The notes under the pieces were generated by a model. The model was not told where the DNA came from. It did not search any database and saw only the letters and a program-made list of their open reading frames with translations. From NCBI GenBank assembly GCA_020632715.1, contig JACKFA010000001.1:1178001-1242000 (forward strand): 64,000 bases of DNA. Reading direction: 5' to 3'. Position numbers and translations under genes: made by a program. Positions within the stretch are counted from its first letter, which is position 1, and every line of letters begins with the position of its first letter. Source of the stretch: Deltaproteobacteria bacterium (GTDB lineage: Bacteria > Myxococcota_A > UBA9042 > PHBI01). Positions 28,021-37,764 of the stretch are shown piece by piece.

Positions 28021-29424
28021 ATGAACGCCAGGCCTCGCCGAGGCGCGCTGGCCCTCGCGCTCTCACTCGCCCTCGCCCTCACTCTCACGGCCGCCTGCGG
28101 GAAGACGGAGGAGCCCGCGCCGACCGCCCCACCCGCGGCCCCTGCGCCCGCTCCTCCGGCGCCGACGGCCCCCGCCGCGCCCCCGGAGCCCGCGCCCGCC
28201 TCGGTCGCCGCCGCCTGCCCGGCCGATCGCGTCGTGACGGTCGACCTCGACGGGATCGTGAAGCGCTTCGGCGCCACGGGCTTCCTCGCGACCGACGAGG
28301 AGTACGAGAGCCCCGTCGCGTCGGCGCGGATCCCGCGCTACGAGGCGGACCTCGCCGCCCTCGGCCTGCCGGCGCTCGCGGAGACCACGAGGCCCGCGGA
28401 GGGCATGGTGGGGCGCGACGTCTTCGTCTGCCGCGTCGCGGTGCAGCGGGCGCGCTTCGACGCCGACGCCGACGACGCCCTCGTGGTCGTGACCTGCCAC
28501 GACGACGAGCGCGACCTCGAGCAGGCGCGCTACGCCGACGGCGCGGTGGTCCTCCGCGCGCGCCCGGACGCCCCCGGCACCTGGTGTCGCATCGGCGCGC
28601 TCGAGCACACGTGGGGCGTGACGGAGCGCCCGTGCCTGACCGAGGTCGCCGACGACACGCCGACCTACGACTACGCCCTCGTCGACCTCGTCGCCCCAGA
28701 GCGCGACGCGCTCCGCGTGACCCACTGGGGCGGCTCCTGCGGGAGCGGCAGCGAGCGCGGCGACGACGTGACCGTCGCGTTCTTCGGCGTCGAGGGCGGC
28801 GCGCTCGTCGAGTACGCGACCATCGCGACGGCGACGGCGAGCTACACCTCGCCGTGCCCGCCGGCGTCGGGCCTCTCGGCGACCGTCGCGCTCGAGGGGG
28901 GCTTCCCGAAGACCATCGTCGCGCGCTGGAAGCGCGTGTGCGGCGCGGAGCCCGAGGGGCCCGACGATCCCTGCGAGGCCGACCCCGGCTGCGTGCCCGC
29001 CGAGGGCGTCCGGCGCTGGCGCTACGCGGACGGCGCCTACGCGGACGACGAGGGCGCCGTCGAGCCCGACGTGGCGGCCCTCGTCAAGGAGGCGCGCGCC
29101 GTCGCCGCGGCCGCGCCGAAGCGCGCCGCGAGCCTCCTCCGGGCGGCCTACGACCGGGCGCCGGACACGCCCGGCGTCCGCGGCGAGCTCGGCTGGGCGC
29201 TCTTCGGCGCCGGCGACCTGCCCGCGGCGCGCGCGATGAGCGAGGAGGCCCTGGCCCACGCGGCCTCCGCCAAGGCGCGGGGGGCGATCCTCTACAACCT
29301 CGGCCGCATCGACGAGGCGGAGGCCAAGCGCGACGACGCGATCGCCCACTACCGGGCGTCGCTCGCCGCGCGCCCGAGCGAGGCGGCCGCGAAGCGCCTG
29401 AAGGGGCTCGGCGTCGCCCCGTGA
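28021..29424 (+). CDS. Lipoprotein with C-terminal tetratricopeptide repeats
   Basis: 467 residues. Signal peptide with lipobox LTAAC, then a Pro/Ala linker. A Cys-containing central domain (residues about 60-340) has several acidic loops and no recognised family. The C-terminal 110 residues contain three TPR-like units (LLRAAYDRAPDTPGVRGELG, ALFGAGDLPAARAMSEEALA, IAHYRASLAARPSEAAAKRL). TPRs point to a scaffolding or docking role at the membrane. ATG at 28021 has GGAGG five bases upstream. It starts 25 bp after the LuxR-type gene on the same strand and could share its transcript. Confidence 0.75.
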   Translation: MNARPRRGALALALSLALALTLTAACGKTEEPAPTAPPAAPAPAPPAPTAPAAPPEPAPASVAAACPADRVVTVDLDGIVKRFGATGFLATDEEYESPVASARIPRYEADLAALGLPALAETTRPAEGMVGRDVFVCRVAVQRARFDADADDALVVVTCHDDERDLEQARYADGAVVLRARPDAPGTWCRIGALEHTWGVTERPCLTEVADDTPTYDYALVDLVAPERDALRVTHWGGSCGSGSERGDDVTVAFFGVEGGALVEYATIATATASYTSPCPPASGLSATVALEGGFPKTIVARWKRVCGAEPEGPDDPCEADPGCVPAEGVRRWRYADGAYADDEGAVEPDVAALVKEARAVAAAAPKRAASLLRAAYDRAPDTPGVRGELGWALFGAGDLPAARAMSEEALAHAASAKARGAILYNLGRIDEAEAKRDDAIAHYRASLAARPSEAAAKRLKGLGVAP

Positions 29425-29439
29425 CGGCGCTCCGTGCGC

Positions 29440-31971
29440 CTACCGCCGGGGCGGGCCGAAGACGTAGACCACGGTGACCACGGTCCCCTGATCGGCCTTC
29501 GGGAAGGCGATCCGGTTGAGCATGCGCGCCACGTCGCTCGCGAGCTCGGCGTCGGCGCTCGCGCCGGGGACGACCTTCGCGCGGGTCACGCGCCCGGTCG
29601 GCGCGATCGTGAGCTCGACCGCGACCTTCCCCCGGACGTCCGGGCGCTTGTAGAGGATCCGCCGATACACGTGCGCCATCATCGCGCGCTTCATCATCAG
29701 GACCCGCCGCGCGACCGTCTCGCCGAGGCCGCCGACCACGGTCAGTCGGACGATCGTCACGGACACGGCCGGCGCGACCGAGGCCCCGCCGCCGTTGTCG
29801 ATCTTCCCGAAGCCCTGGCCGGAGCCGATGGGGCCGATGGGGCCGCTCGAGCCGACGACGCCGCTGATGCCGCCGCCGCCGCCACCGACACCGGTGCCGC
29901 CGCCGAAGGCGCCGCCGCCGCTCCCGCTCATCACGCCGAGGATCATGCCGCCGCCGCCGCTCTGCCCGACGGACACCCCCGGGATCGGCTGCGGGACCAC
30001 CACGGTCCCCGGCGCGCCCGGGGCGGTCCGGACCCGCGGGTCTACCGCGACGAAGCTCGTGTGCTCGGTGAGGAGCCCATAGTGGAGACCGATCGTCACG
30101 ATCGCCTCGCGCCGCGCGGCGTCGTCGCCGCTCCCGCCGCCATCGGAGAGCTCGGCCACGCGCTCCCGCGCCCAGAGCGTGCGGAGCGCCTCGAGCTCGG
30201 GCCCGCGCCGCGCGTCGGCGAGGTCGACCACCGCCTCCCACGGCCCGCTCGCGGCGCGCCCCCGGAAGCGCACGAGCCCCGCCTGATCGCCCGCGCGGAG
30301 CTTCCCGATGACGAGCAGCGGCCGCGAGGCGTAGACCGTGGGGAGCTGCTCCGACGCCGGGACCACGTCGTAGGCGTCGACGCCCTCGAAGTCGACGGTG
30401 ACGTCCGTCAGGAGCGGGGCGCGGGCGACCGCGCGGAAGCGGGCGCCGACGTCGTCGGGATCGGCCTCGCTCGCGACGACGAAGGGCTCGCCGCCGCCGG
30501 CGCGCGCGACGCCCTCGAGCAGGAAGCGGTTCGGCGAGTCGCCGACGCCGAACGCGAAGAGGTTCATCTCCCCGCGGTGCGCCCGGATGAGCTCGAACGC
30601 GTCGCGCTCGGCGTCGATGAAGCCGTCGGTCACGAGGACCACGGTCCGCACGAGGCCCTCCGAGGTCGGGAGCGCGAGCGCCGTGCGGAGCGCGGCCACG
30701 AGCTCGGTGCCGCCGCCGGCCGCGAGCGCGTCGAGGTCGTCGCACGCGCGCGCGACGTTCGCCGCGGTCGGCGCGAGCGCCGTGGGTGAGAGGACCCCGG
30801 CGGCGCCGGCGAAGGTCACCACGTTGAAGCGGTCGCTGGGCCGCAGATCCGAGACGAGGCGCTTCATGAGCCGGCGCGCCTTGTCGAGGGGCCAGCCGCG
30901 CATCGAGCCGGAGACGTCCACTACGAAGACGTAGTCGCGCGGGAGCACGGGCTCCTCGTCCGCGACCTGCGCGGGGGGCGCCACGGTCGCGAGGAAGAAG
31001 CGCTCGCCGTCGGGGGCGTCGTAGACGAGGGCGCCGGTCGACAGGCCGTCGCCGCCGAGCCGCCAGTGGAGCACGAAGTCGCGCGGGAGCTCGTCGGTCT
31101 CGACGTGCTCGAAGGTGAAGCTGCCGTCGGCGTCGGCGGCGGGGTGGACGCGGTGGCTCGGCGACGTCGGGGTCACGATCGGCACGGGCGCGGCGACCGT
31201 GACGGAGAGCCCGCGGATGACGCGCCACGGGTAGCCGAGCGGCAGCCTGGGCGCCACCCGGCGGGTCGAGCGCGGCTCGGGCGGGGCCTCCTCGAGGCTC
31301 GGCCAGGTCCCGTCGGGCTTCGGCCCGACCTGGTAGCGCTCGGCGACGGAGGCCGGGACGACGAGCTCCACCGCGCCGTCGACGATCTGCAGGCGCTCGA
31401 CGTAATCGAGCTCGACCACCACGCTCTCGCCGGGGAGGATGTTGGCGACGCTCATCTTGAAGACGTTCGGGCGCGACGACTCGAGGAGCCCGGCCGTGTG
31501 CCCGGTGGCCTTGGCGTCGTCGTACTCGGCGCGCGCCGCCTCCTTCTCCTTCACGCGCGCCTCGACGACGCGGTCGCCGACGACGATCCGCATGCCCGTC
31601 ACCGCCGCGCGCGTCGACGCCGGGAAGACGTAGACCGCCTCGATGGGGTCGAGGAAGCGGTTCTGGTAGTGCTGCGTCACGGTCACGTGCGCCACGGTGC
31701 CGGCGACGTCGACGTCCGCGAACGTCCCGACGAGCGGGAGCTCGGCCGCCGTGGCGGGGCGCCCGTCGATCTCGAGGTAGGGCGCCGCGGTCTCGTCGTT
31801 CGCCATCCCGGCGCCCGCGCCGGCGCCCGAGAAGCCGAGCTGCGAGGCCAGGGAGCCGCTCGAGCCGGCGGCAGCAGGCGGTGGCGCCGGGGCGGCGGCA
31901 GAGGCGGCGCGAGCGCCGGCGATGGCGACGAGGCAGACGGCGGCGACGAGCCGCGGGGAGAGGCGCTTCAT
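29440..31971 (-). CDS. VIT-VWA protein with AgmX/PglI-type C-terminal domain
   Basis: 843 residues with a cleavable signal peptide (GARAASA). A VIT domain spans about 70-200 (HVTVTQHYQNRFLDPIEAVY, VFPASTRAAVTGMRI). A von Willebrand A domain at about 340-520 has an intact MIDAS (DYVFVVDVSGSMRGW), so a metal-dependent adhesion surface is likely. A Gly-rich tract follows. The C-terminal 100 residues (RILYKRPDVRGKVAVELTIA, PTGRVTRAKVVPGAS) match the TonB-like AgmX/PglI C-terminal domain known from myxobacterial gliding-motility proteins. The combination suggests an envelope protein that binds partners outside and a TonB/Tol-like partner within. It converges on the TPR lipoprotein gene with 15 bp between stops. 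Confidence 0.85.
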   Translation of the reverse strand: MKRLSPRLVAAVCLVAIAGARAASAAAPAPPPAAAGSSGSLASQLGFSGAGAGAGMANDETAAPYLEIDGRPATAAELPLVGTFADVDVAGTVAHVTVTQHYQNRFLDPIEAVYVFPASTRAAVTGMRIVVGDRVVEARVKEKEAARAEYDDAKATGHTAGLLESSRPNVFKMSVANILPGESVVVELDYVERLQIVDGAVELVVPASVAERYQVGPKPDGTWPSLEEAPPEPRSTRRVAPRLPLGYPWRVIRGLSVTVAAPVPIVTPTSPSHRVHPAADADGSFTFEHVETDELPRDFVLHWRLGGDGLSTGALVYDAPDGERFFLATVAPPAQVADEEPVLPRDYVFVVDVSGSMRGWPLDKARRLMKRLVSDLRPSDRFNVVTFAGAAGVLSPTALAPTAANVARACDDLDALAAGGGTELVAALRTALALPTSEGLVRTVVLVTDGFIDAERDAFELIRAHRGEMNLFAFGVGDSPNRFLLEGVARAGGGEPFVVASEADPDDVGARFRAVARAPLLTDVTVDFEGVDAYDVVPASEQLPTVYASRPLLVIGKLRAGDQAGLVRFRGRAASGPWEAVVDLADARRGPELEALRTLWARERVAELSDGGGSGDDAARREAIVTIGLHYGLLTEHTSFVAVDPRVRTAPGAPGTVVVPQPIPGVSVGQSGGGGMILGVMSGSGGGAFGGGTGVGGGGGGISGVVGSSGPIGPIGSGQGFGKIDNGGGASVAPAVSVTIVRLTVVGGLGETVARRVLMMKRAMMAHVYRRILYKRPDVRGKVAVELTIAPTGRVTRAKVVPGASADAELASDVARMLNRIAFPKADQGTVVTVVYVFGPPRR

Positions 31972-32136
31972 GGGGTCTCCGTCGGGCCGGCGGGGCGCTG
32001 CCCGCGCGCGCGGCGCGGCAGCCCCTCGGCCGAGGCAGGTTCGTACAGGGACGGGGACGAAGACAACCGCCCACCCTCAAAGTTCCGCCGCCCGCGCGCC
32101 GCGCGCCATAAAGAAGTGAACGGCCATTCAGAACCG

Positions 32137-32165
32137 TTGTGCGTCGCCGGTTTTGCCCCTATGGT
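32137..32165 (+). promoter_or_regulatory. Candidate sigma-70 promoter for the SDR gene
   Basis: TTGTGC at 32137-32142 and TATGGT at 32160-32165 are separated by exactly 17 bp, in one of the few AT-richer patches here. A perfect palindrome begins seven bases after the -10, about where transcription would start. Confidence 0.45.
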
Positions 32166-32171
32166 TGCCTT

Positions 32172-32188
32172 ATGACGCGCCGCGTCAT
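32172..32188. promoter_or_regulatory. Palindrome ATGACGCG-C-CGCGTCAT, candidate operator of the SDR gene
   Basis: Eight-base perfect arms around one central base, placed at the expected start of transcription and 36 bp before the SDR start codon. This geometry is typical for a dimeric repressor site. The regulator gene is not adjacent. Confidence 0.55.
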
Positions 32189-32224
32189 GCCCTCGACCCC
32201 AACCGCGTAGCCAAGGAGGCCACC

Positions 32225-33205
32225 ATGGGAGTCACCGTCGATCCCAAGGCGTTCGTCCTGCCCGATCACCTCGCCGCCGCCATGAAAGGGAAGCGCGTCT
32301 TCATCACCGGCGCGGGCAAGGACCGCGGCCTCGGCCAGGCCTTCGCGTTCGCCGCCGGCATGAATGGCGCCGCGAGCGTCGCGATCCACTTCCACCGCAG
32401 CTACGCGGACGGGCTCGACACGGTCGACGCCCTCGAGCAGCACGGCGTGAACGCCTTCCCCGTGCAGTGCGACGTCACGAGCCCGCAGGACGTCTGGTCC
32501 ATCCGGAGCTACGTCATCGAGCGCATGGGCGGCCCCCCCGACCTCATCATCTGCAACAGCGGGCTCTCCGAGTCGGGCTACGTCTTCGGCCGCGCCCCGC
32601 GCGAGAAGGACGGCGAGAGCTCGGCGCGCCGCCGCGCGCGCGTCCGGCAGGCGTTCGTCTCGAACCTCGAGGAGTCGGAGGCGGTCATCGACACGAAGGT
32701 CGACGGCTTCCTCGCCATCACGCACCTCTGGGCGAGCGAGGCGGTCTACGCGAAGGAGCGCGCCACGTTCGTCTACATCTCGTCGCGCCAGGCGGTCGAC
32801 CCCGGCCCCGGCGTGCCGGGCTACGTCGTCGCCAACTGGGCGGTCGTCGCGCTCCCGAAGATCCTGCGCGTGAACCTCGGGAAGGAGGCCGACAAGGTCA
32901 CCTCCTTCTCGGTCGGCTATCCCTTCGTGCGGACGGGCATGACCGAGGAGTACGCCGAGAACGAGCGCGTCTTCGGGCGCTGGCAGCCGCGCATGCTCGA
33001 GCCGGTGGAGGCCGCGACGGCGCTCGTGCAGCTCCTCGGGCGCCCGGCGGAGACGCTCGACGACCGCTTCTTCCAGCTCAACGTGAACGACGCCGGCGAC
33101 GGCGCGGTCGACGCGCGCTGGTCCGAGGTGCGGCTCGAGGCCGTCGAGACGAAGCTCGGCTGGAGCGAGGAGGAGCCGCTCGTGCTGAAGGTGGCGCCCG
33201 AGTAG
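32225..33205 (+). CDS. Short-chain dehydrogenase/reductase-like protein with altered catalytic site
   Basis: 326 residues of SDR fold. The nucleotide-binding loop is FITGAGKDRGLGQAFAF, a variant of TGxxxGxG that also resembles fatty-acid-synthase ketoreductase loops. NSG in IICNSGLSE stands for the NAG motif, and the catalytic Ser is in YISSRQAV. The usual YxxxK is YVVAN here: Tyr is kept but Lys is Asn. About 50 extra residues sit between strand 4 and the active site (GRAPREKDGESSARRRARVR). Substrate is unknown. AAGGAGG precedes ATG 32225 at five bases, a strong site. It has its own promoter and palindromic operator. Confidence 0.8.
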   Translation: MGVTVDPKAFVLPDHLAAAMKGKRVFITGAGKDRGLGQAFAFAAGMNGAASVAIHFHRSYADGLDTVDALEQHGVNAFPVQCDVTSPQDVWSIRSYVIERMGGPPDLIICNSGLSESGYVFGRAPREKDGESSARRRARVRQAFVSNLEESEAVIDTKVDGFLAITHLWASEAVYAKERATFVYISSRQAVDPGPGVPGYVVANWAVVALPKILRVNLGKEADKVTSFSVGYPFVRTGMTEEYAENERVFGRWQPRMLEPVEAATALVQLLGRPAETLDDRFFQLNVNDAGDGAVDARWSEVRLEAVETKLGWSEEEPLVLKVAPE

Positions 33206-33223
33206 CGGCGCGGCGCCGCGGGG

Positions 33224-34279
33224 TCACGCGCCGCGCGCGCGGGCCCCGCAGCCGTCCATCTCGCAGGGGCCGGCGCGGCGCTCGACCTGGAGCGTCGCGT
33301 GCTCGATGCCGTGGTTGTCGCGGAGCGCGGCGAGGGCGGCGCTGCGGGTGGAGTCGGCGTCGGCCCCGGTGGCGACCACGACGTGCGCGGTGACGATGGT
33401 GGTCGTGCCGTCGAGGGTCCAGGCGTGGAGGTCGTGGATGCCGGTCGCGCCGTCCGACGCGAGGAGGGTGGCGCGCACGGCGTCGACGTCGAGCCCGCGC
33501 GGCGGGAGCTGGAGGAGGATACGCCCGGAGTCGCGGAGGATCGACCAGGTCCCCCAGGCGACGAGCACGGCGATGGCGAGGCTCGCGATGACGTCGGCGA
33601 CCGTGACGCCGGCGAGGACGAGGGCGCCGGCGACGATGGCGCCGACCGAGCCGAGCGCGTCGGCGAGCATGTGGAGGAGGGCGCCGCGCACGTTCAGGTT
33701 CTCGCGGTGCGAGCGCCAGAGGACGAAGGCGCTGCCGAGGTTCACGGCGAGGCCGGCCACGCCGACGACGAGGATCGGGACGCCCGGGACGTCCGGCGCG
33801 CCGTGGGAGAGGCGCCCGACGGCCTCGGTGACGATGACGACGCAGGCGATGATCATCGCGAGGCCGTTCAGGAAGGCGCCGAGCGTCTCGGCGCGCACGA
33901 GGCCGAAGGTCATGCGGTCGTCGGCGGGGCGGCGCGCGAGCTGGGCGGCGCCGAGGGCGAGCGCGAGGGCGCCGACGTCGCCGAGCATGTGGGCGGCGTC
34001 GGAGAGCAGGGCGAGCGAGCTCGTGGCGAGGCCGACGACGACCTCGAGCACGAGGAAGGCCGCGTTCAGGGCGAGCGCGACGGCGAGGGCGCCGCGGGCG
34101 TCGCCGCGGCTCGGGCCGTGGCTGTGGCCGTGACCGGCGCCGTGGCCGTGGCCGTGACCGTGGCCGTGGCCGTGACCGGCGCCGTGGCCGTGGCCGTCTC
34201 CGGGGTCAGGGCGGGCGCCAGGGTCGTGGCCGGGGTCTCTCGGGGTGTCGGGGTGCTCGTGGCCGGCGGGGTCGCTCAT
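33224..34279 (-). CDS. Cation diffusion facilitator (CzcD/ZitB-type zinc exporter)
   Basis: 351 residues. The N-terminus is a long His/Gly tract (GHGHGAGHGHGHGHGHGH and onward), a probable metal-capturing tail. Six helices follow with the zinc-site motifs SLALLSDAAHMLGDVGALA and LHMLADALGSVGAIVAG (HxxxD pairs). A cytoplasmic C-terminal domain with GIHDLHAWTLDG and a Cys-containing end (GPCEMDGCG) completes the protein. It expels Zn2+ or Co2+/Cd2+ in exchange for protons. ATG 34279 was preferred over upstream ATGs at 34288 and 34291. Transcribed divergently from a small Cys-rich lipoprotein. With the RND operon 6 kb away it is the second metal-export system in the window. Confidence 0.92.
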   Translation of the reverse strand: MSDPAGHEHPDTPRDPGHDPGARPDPGDGHGHGAGHGHGHGHGHGHGAGHGHSHGPSRGDARGALAVALALNAAFLVLEVVVGLATSSLALLSDAAHMLGDVGALALALGAAQLARRPADDRMTFGLVRAETLGAFLNGLAMIIACVVIVTEAVGRLSHGAPDVPGVPILVVGVAGLAVNLGSAFVLWRSHRENLNVRGALLHMLADALGSVGAIVAGALVLAGVTVADVIASLAIAVLVAWGTWSILRDSGRILLQLPPRGLDVDAVRATLLASDGATGIHDLHAWTLDGTTTIVTAHVVVATGADADSTRSAALAALRDNHGIEHATLQVERRAGPCEMDGCGARARGA

Positions 34280-34362
34280 CGCGCGCATCATGCCAAAAGC
34301 TCGCCGCCGGCGCACGTCCCGACGCGGTTGCGCCGGGATGGGCGGGCCGCTACCGTCGGGCG

Positions 34363-34893
34363 ATGAGGCACGAGATGACGACCCCGACTCGAGGTGGCCG
34401 GCCGCTGTCACGGCGCGTTCTCCTGCTCGCCCTCGGGCTCGCGCTCGCGCTCGGCCTCGCGGCGCCCGCCTGCGGCGACAGCGGGGGCGGCGACGGCGGC
34501 GGCGACACGCTCGACGCCACGGACACCGACGACGTGGCCGTCCGCACCTGCCAGGGCACGCCGAAGCCCTGCCGGGACCGGCTCGAGCAGGGCCAGTGCG
34601 AGGCCGGCGGCGGCTGCACGTGGAACCCGGCCGTCTGCGCCGGCACCGCCGCGAGCTGCGGCTCCCGCGGCGACGAGACGGCCTGCGCGGCGCAGCCCGG
34701 CTGCACCTGGGACGGGAGCGCCTGCGGCGGCGCCGTGACCGCCTGCGCCGAGCGCGCTGACCGGCCCGCCTGCGACGAGGGGGACGGCTGCGCCTGGTCC
34801 GTCGACTTCTGCACGGGCGTCGGCACGCTCTGCGAGCGCGTCACCGAGCGGGAGGCGTGCCTCGTGGCGCCGGGCTGCTCGTGGTCGCTCTGA
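34363..34893 (+). CDS. Small Cys-rich lipoprotein
   Basis: 176 residues at most. Signal peptide with lipobox APAC, short Asp/Gly linker, then four units of the form Cx(7-10)C....GCxW....C (CEAGGGCTWNPAVC, CAAQPGCTWDGSAC, CDEGDGCAWSVDFC, CLVAPGCSWSL). The even spacing suggests disulfide-bonded repeat modules. I do not recognise a named family. A second in-frame ATG at 34375 has GAGG six bases upstream and may be the true start. It lies 34 bp before another lipoprotein gene on the same strand, so the two are probably one transcript. Confidence 0.7.
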   Translation: MRHEMTTPTRGGRPLSRRVLLLALGLALALGLAAPACGDSGGGDGGGDTLDATDTDDVAVRTCQGTPKPCRDRLEQGQCEAGGGCTWNPAVCAGTAASCGSRGDETACAAQPGCTWDGSACGGAVTACAERADRPACDEGDGCAWSVDFCTGVGTLCERVTEREACLVAPGCSWSL

Positions 34894-34927
34894 CCGCCCG
34901 GCTCGACCGGCCCCTGGGAGGTCGCCG

Positions 34928-36034
<1,107 letters not shown>

Positions 36035-36049
36035 CGCCGCGCCGCGCCG

Positions 36050-36490
36050 TCAGGAGCGGTCGGCGACCATCACGAGCAGGTGCTCGTCGTTGCAGCGGAA
36101 GCCCGCGACGCCGCGCGCCCGCGCGACCGCGTCGAGCGGCAGGCCGCCCGGCACCGGCTCCGGCAGCGCCAGCGTCGTCGGCGGCTCGAGCATCGCCTTC
36201 ACGTTCCCGCCCACGATGTTCGCCACCTCGGCGAGCGCGTCGGCGAGCTCACCCACCGTCGCGTCGTCCTCGGCCCCGCCGAACATGCGGGCCGAGATCA
36301 CGCGCGCGAGCGGCTCCGAGCACGACACGAAGAGGGTCGACGGGTGCGCCCCCGCGATGTCCACGCTCGCCGTGACGGCGTGGTCGCGGTCGAGCGCGGC
36401 CACGTCGAAGGCGCGGCGCGCGAGCCAGATCCCGAGGGTGTCCTCGCCCAGGGCGAGCACGATGTCGGCGAGATCGTCACTGAGGTCCAC
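36050..36490 (-). CDS. cheX: CheX-like CheY-phosphate phosphatase
   Basis: 146 residues of the CheC/CheX/FliY fold. The active-site helix carries Glu and Asn as in ALAEVANIVGGNVKAML, the ExxN signature of CheX that dephosphorylates CheY-P. Flanking segments ISARMFGGAEDD and a final strand LLVMVAD agree. Start is GTG at 36490 with CCGGAGGAGG just upstream. It is the last gene of the chemotaxis run on the minus strand, 36 bp after cheB. In this cluster it would reset CheY in place of CheZ. Confidence 0.82.
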   Translation of the reverse strand: MDLSDDLADIVLALGEDTLGIWLARRAFDVAALDRDHAVTASVDIAGAHPSTLFVSCSEPLARVISARMFGGAEDDATVGELADALAEVANIVGGNVKAMLEPPTTLALPEPVPGGLPLDAVARARGVAGFRCNDEHLLVMVADRS

Positions 36491-36526
36491 GGTGCCTCCT
36501 CCGGGTGGGTGCGGGTGTTCCGTCCT

Positions 36527-37684
36527 TCAGGTCGCGCCGACGTCGGCGACAGGCGCGTCGTCGCGGCCCAGCACGGCGTCGGTGAGGCGCGCGCCGAGGT
36601 CGTCGAGCGGCACCAACGCGTGCGCGAGCCCCGCCTCCTCCACGGCGCGGGGCATGCCCCAGACGACACAGGTCTCGCCGGACTGGGCGAGCACGCGACC
36701 GCCCGCCGCCGTCACGGCGCGCGCGCCGTCGAGCCCGTCGCGCCCCATCCCGGTCAGGACCGCCCCGAGCGTCCCGGCGCCGAACGCGACCGCGGCCGAG
36801 GCGAACAGGACGTCCGCCGCCGGGCGGCAGGAGTTCACGCGCGGCCCGTCGTCGAGCTGCGTCCGGACGGCGGCGCCGTCGCGGACCACGGTCAGGTGGC
36901 GGTCGCCAGGGGCGATCCAGACGGTGCCCGGCGCGAGGAGCTCGCCGCCCTCGGCCTCGCGCACGCGCAGCTGAGCGCGCTCGTCGAGGCGCTCGGCGAG
37001 GTTGCGCGTGAAGCCGGCCGGCATGTGCTGGACGATGAGGACCGGCACCGGGAGGTCGGCCGGGAGCGAGGGGATCACCTGGCCGAGCGCGTTCGGCCCC
37101 CCCGTCGACGACGCGAGCACGAGCACCTCGACGCGCGGGACCCGCAGCGAGACCCGCGCCGGCGGGGGCGCGAGGAAGATGTCGGGGCGCGCGTGCCGCA
37201 CCGTGTCGGGCTTCAGGGACGGCCGGCGCGGTCCGCGGCGCTCGGCGACGACGGCCGCGCGCGGCGCGCCGAGGCTCGGGCCCACGACCTCGGCCACGAC
37301 CTGCTCGACGCGCGCTTCCCAGGGCCCCGGGAGCGCGACGCGGCTCACGAAGGCGGCCTCGGAGGGCGCGAGCGTCACGGGGCCGCCGAGCACGAGGATC
37401 GGCGTCCCCGGCAGCCGGCGGATGATCTCGTCGAGCTCGACGCGCAGGCGCTCGTCCCCGCCGGCGGTCGCGAGGACGACCACCCGGTCGAGCCCGAGCT
37501 CGCAGAGGCGCCCGAACGCGAGGCTGCGCGCGCTCACGGCGGTGCCGAGGACCTCGAAGCCGCCCGCCTTGCCGAGCCCTGCGGCGACCGCGCGCCGCAC
37601 CTCGAGCGACGCGTCGACGACCGCCACGCGCACCACGCCGTCGGCGACGGTGCGCGTGGGGGGCTCGTGGACACGGGTGCTCAT
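36527..37684 (-). CDS. cheB: CheB-like methylesterase with a degenerate receiver
   Basis: 385 residues. The C-terminal methylesterase/deamidase domain (about 183-375) keeps its triad: Ser in ASSTGGPNAL (192/193), His220 in IVQHMPAGFT, Asp316 in TGMGRDG. The N-terminal receiver-like domain (about 18-125) has lost its chemistry. The acidic pair is VVDASLEVR with only one Asp, and the strand that should hold the phospho-Asp reads VVVLATAGGD with none. The Lys position is also not recognisable. Methylesterase activity is therefore probably not switched by CheA phosphorylation. ATG 37684 was chosen; an upstream in-frame start at 37726 adds a Pro-rich stretch. No cheR lies in the window. Confidence 0.88.
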   Translation of the reverse strand: MSTRVHEPPTRTVADGVVRVAVVDASLEVRRAVAAGLGKAGGFEVLGTAVSARSLAFGRLCELGLDRVVVLATAGGDERLRVELDEIIRRLPGTPILVLGGPVTLAPSEAAFVSRVALPGPWEARVEQVVAEVVGPSLGAPRAAVVAERRGPRRPSLKPDTVRHARPDIFLAPPPARVSLRVPRVEVLVLASSTGGPNALGQVIPSLPADLPVPVLIVQHMPAGFTRNLAERLDERAQLRVREAEGGELLAPGTVWIAPGDRHLTVVRDGAAVRTQLDDGPRVNSCRPAADVLFASAAVAFGAGTLGAVLTGMGRDGLDGARAVTAAGGRVLAQSGETCVVWGMPRAVEEAGLAHALVPLDDLGARLTDAVLGRDDAPVADVGAT

Positions 37685-37764
37685 CGCGCGGCGTTCCTGG
37701 GGTGCGGGGGGGATGCGGGGCGGCACGGGGCTGGCGACACAGCAGCTCGTGGTGGCGAGGGAGC

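Noticed and set aside
33206..33223. GC-rich short hairpin between the SDR and CDF genes as a bidirectional terminator
   Set aside because: No T-run follows on either strand and the stem is short.
34120..34205. GGCCGTGGCCGTGACC tandem repeats as a regulatory repeat
   Set aside because: They encode the His/Gly tail of the CDF exporter and are explained by codon repetition.
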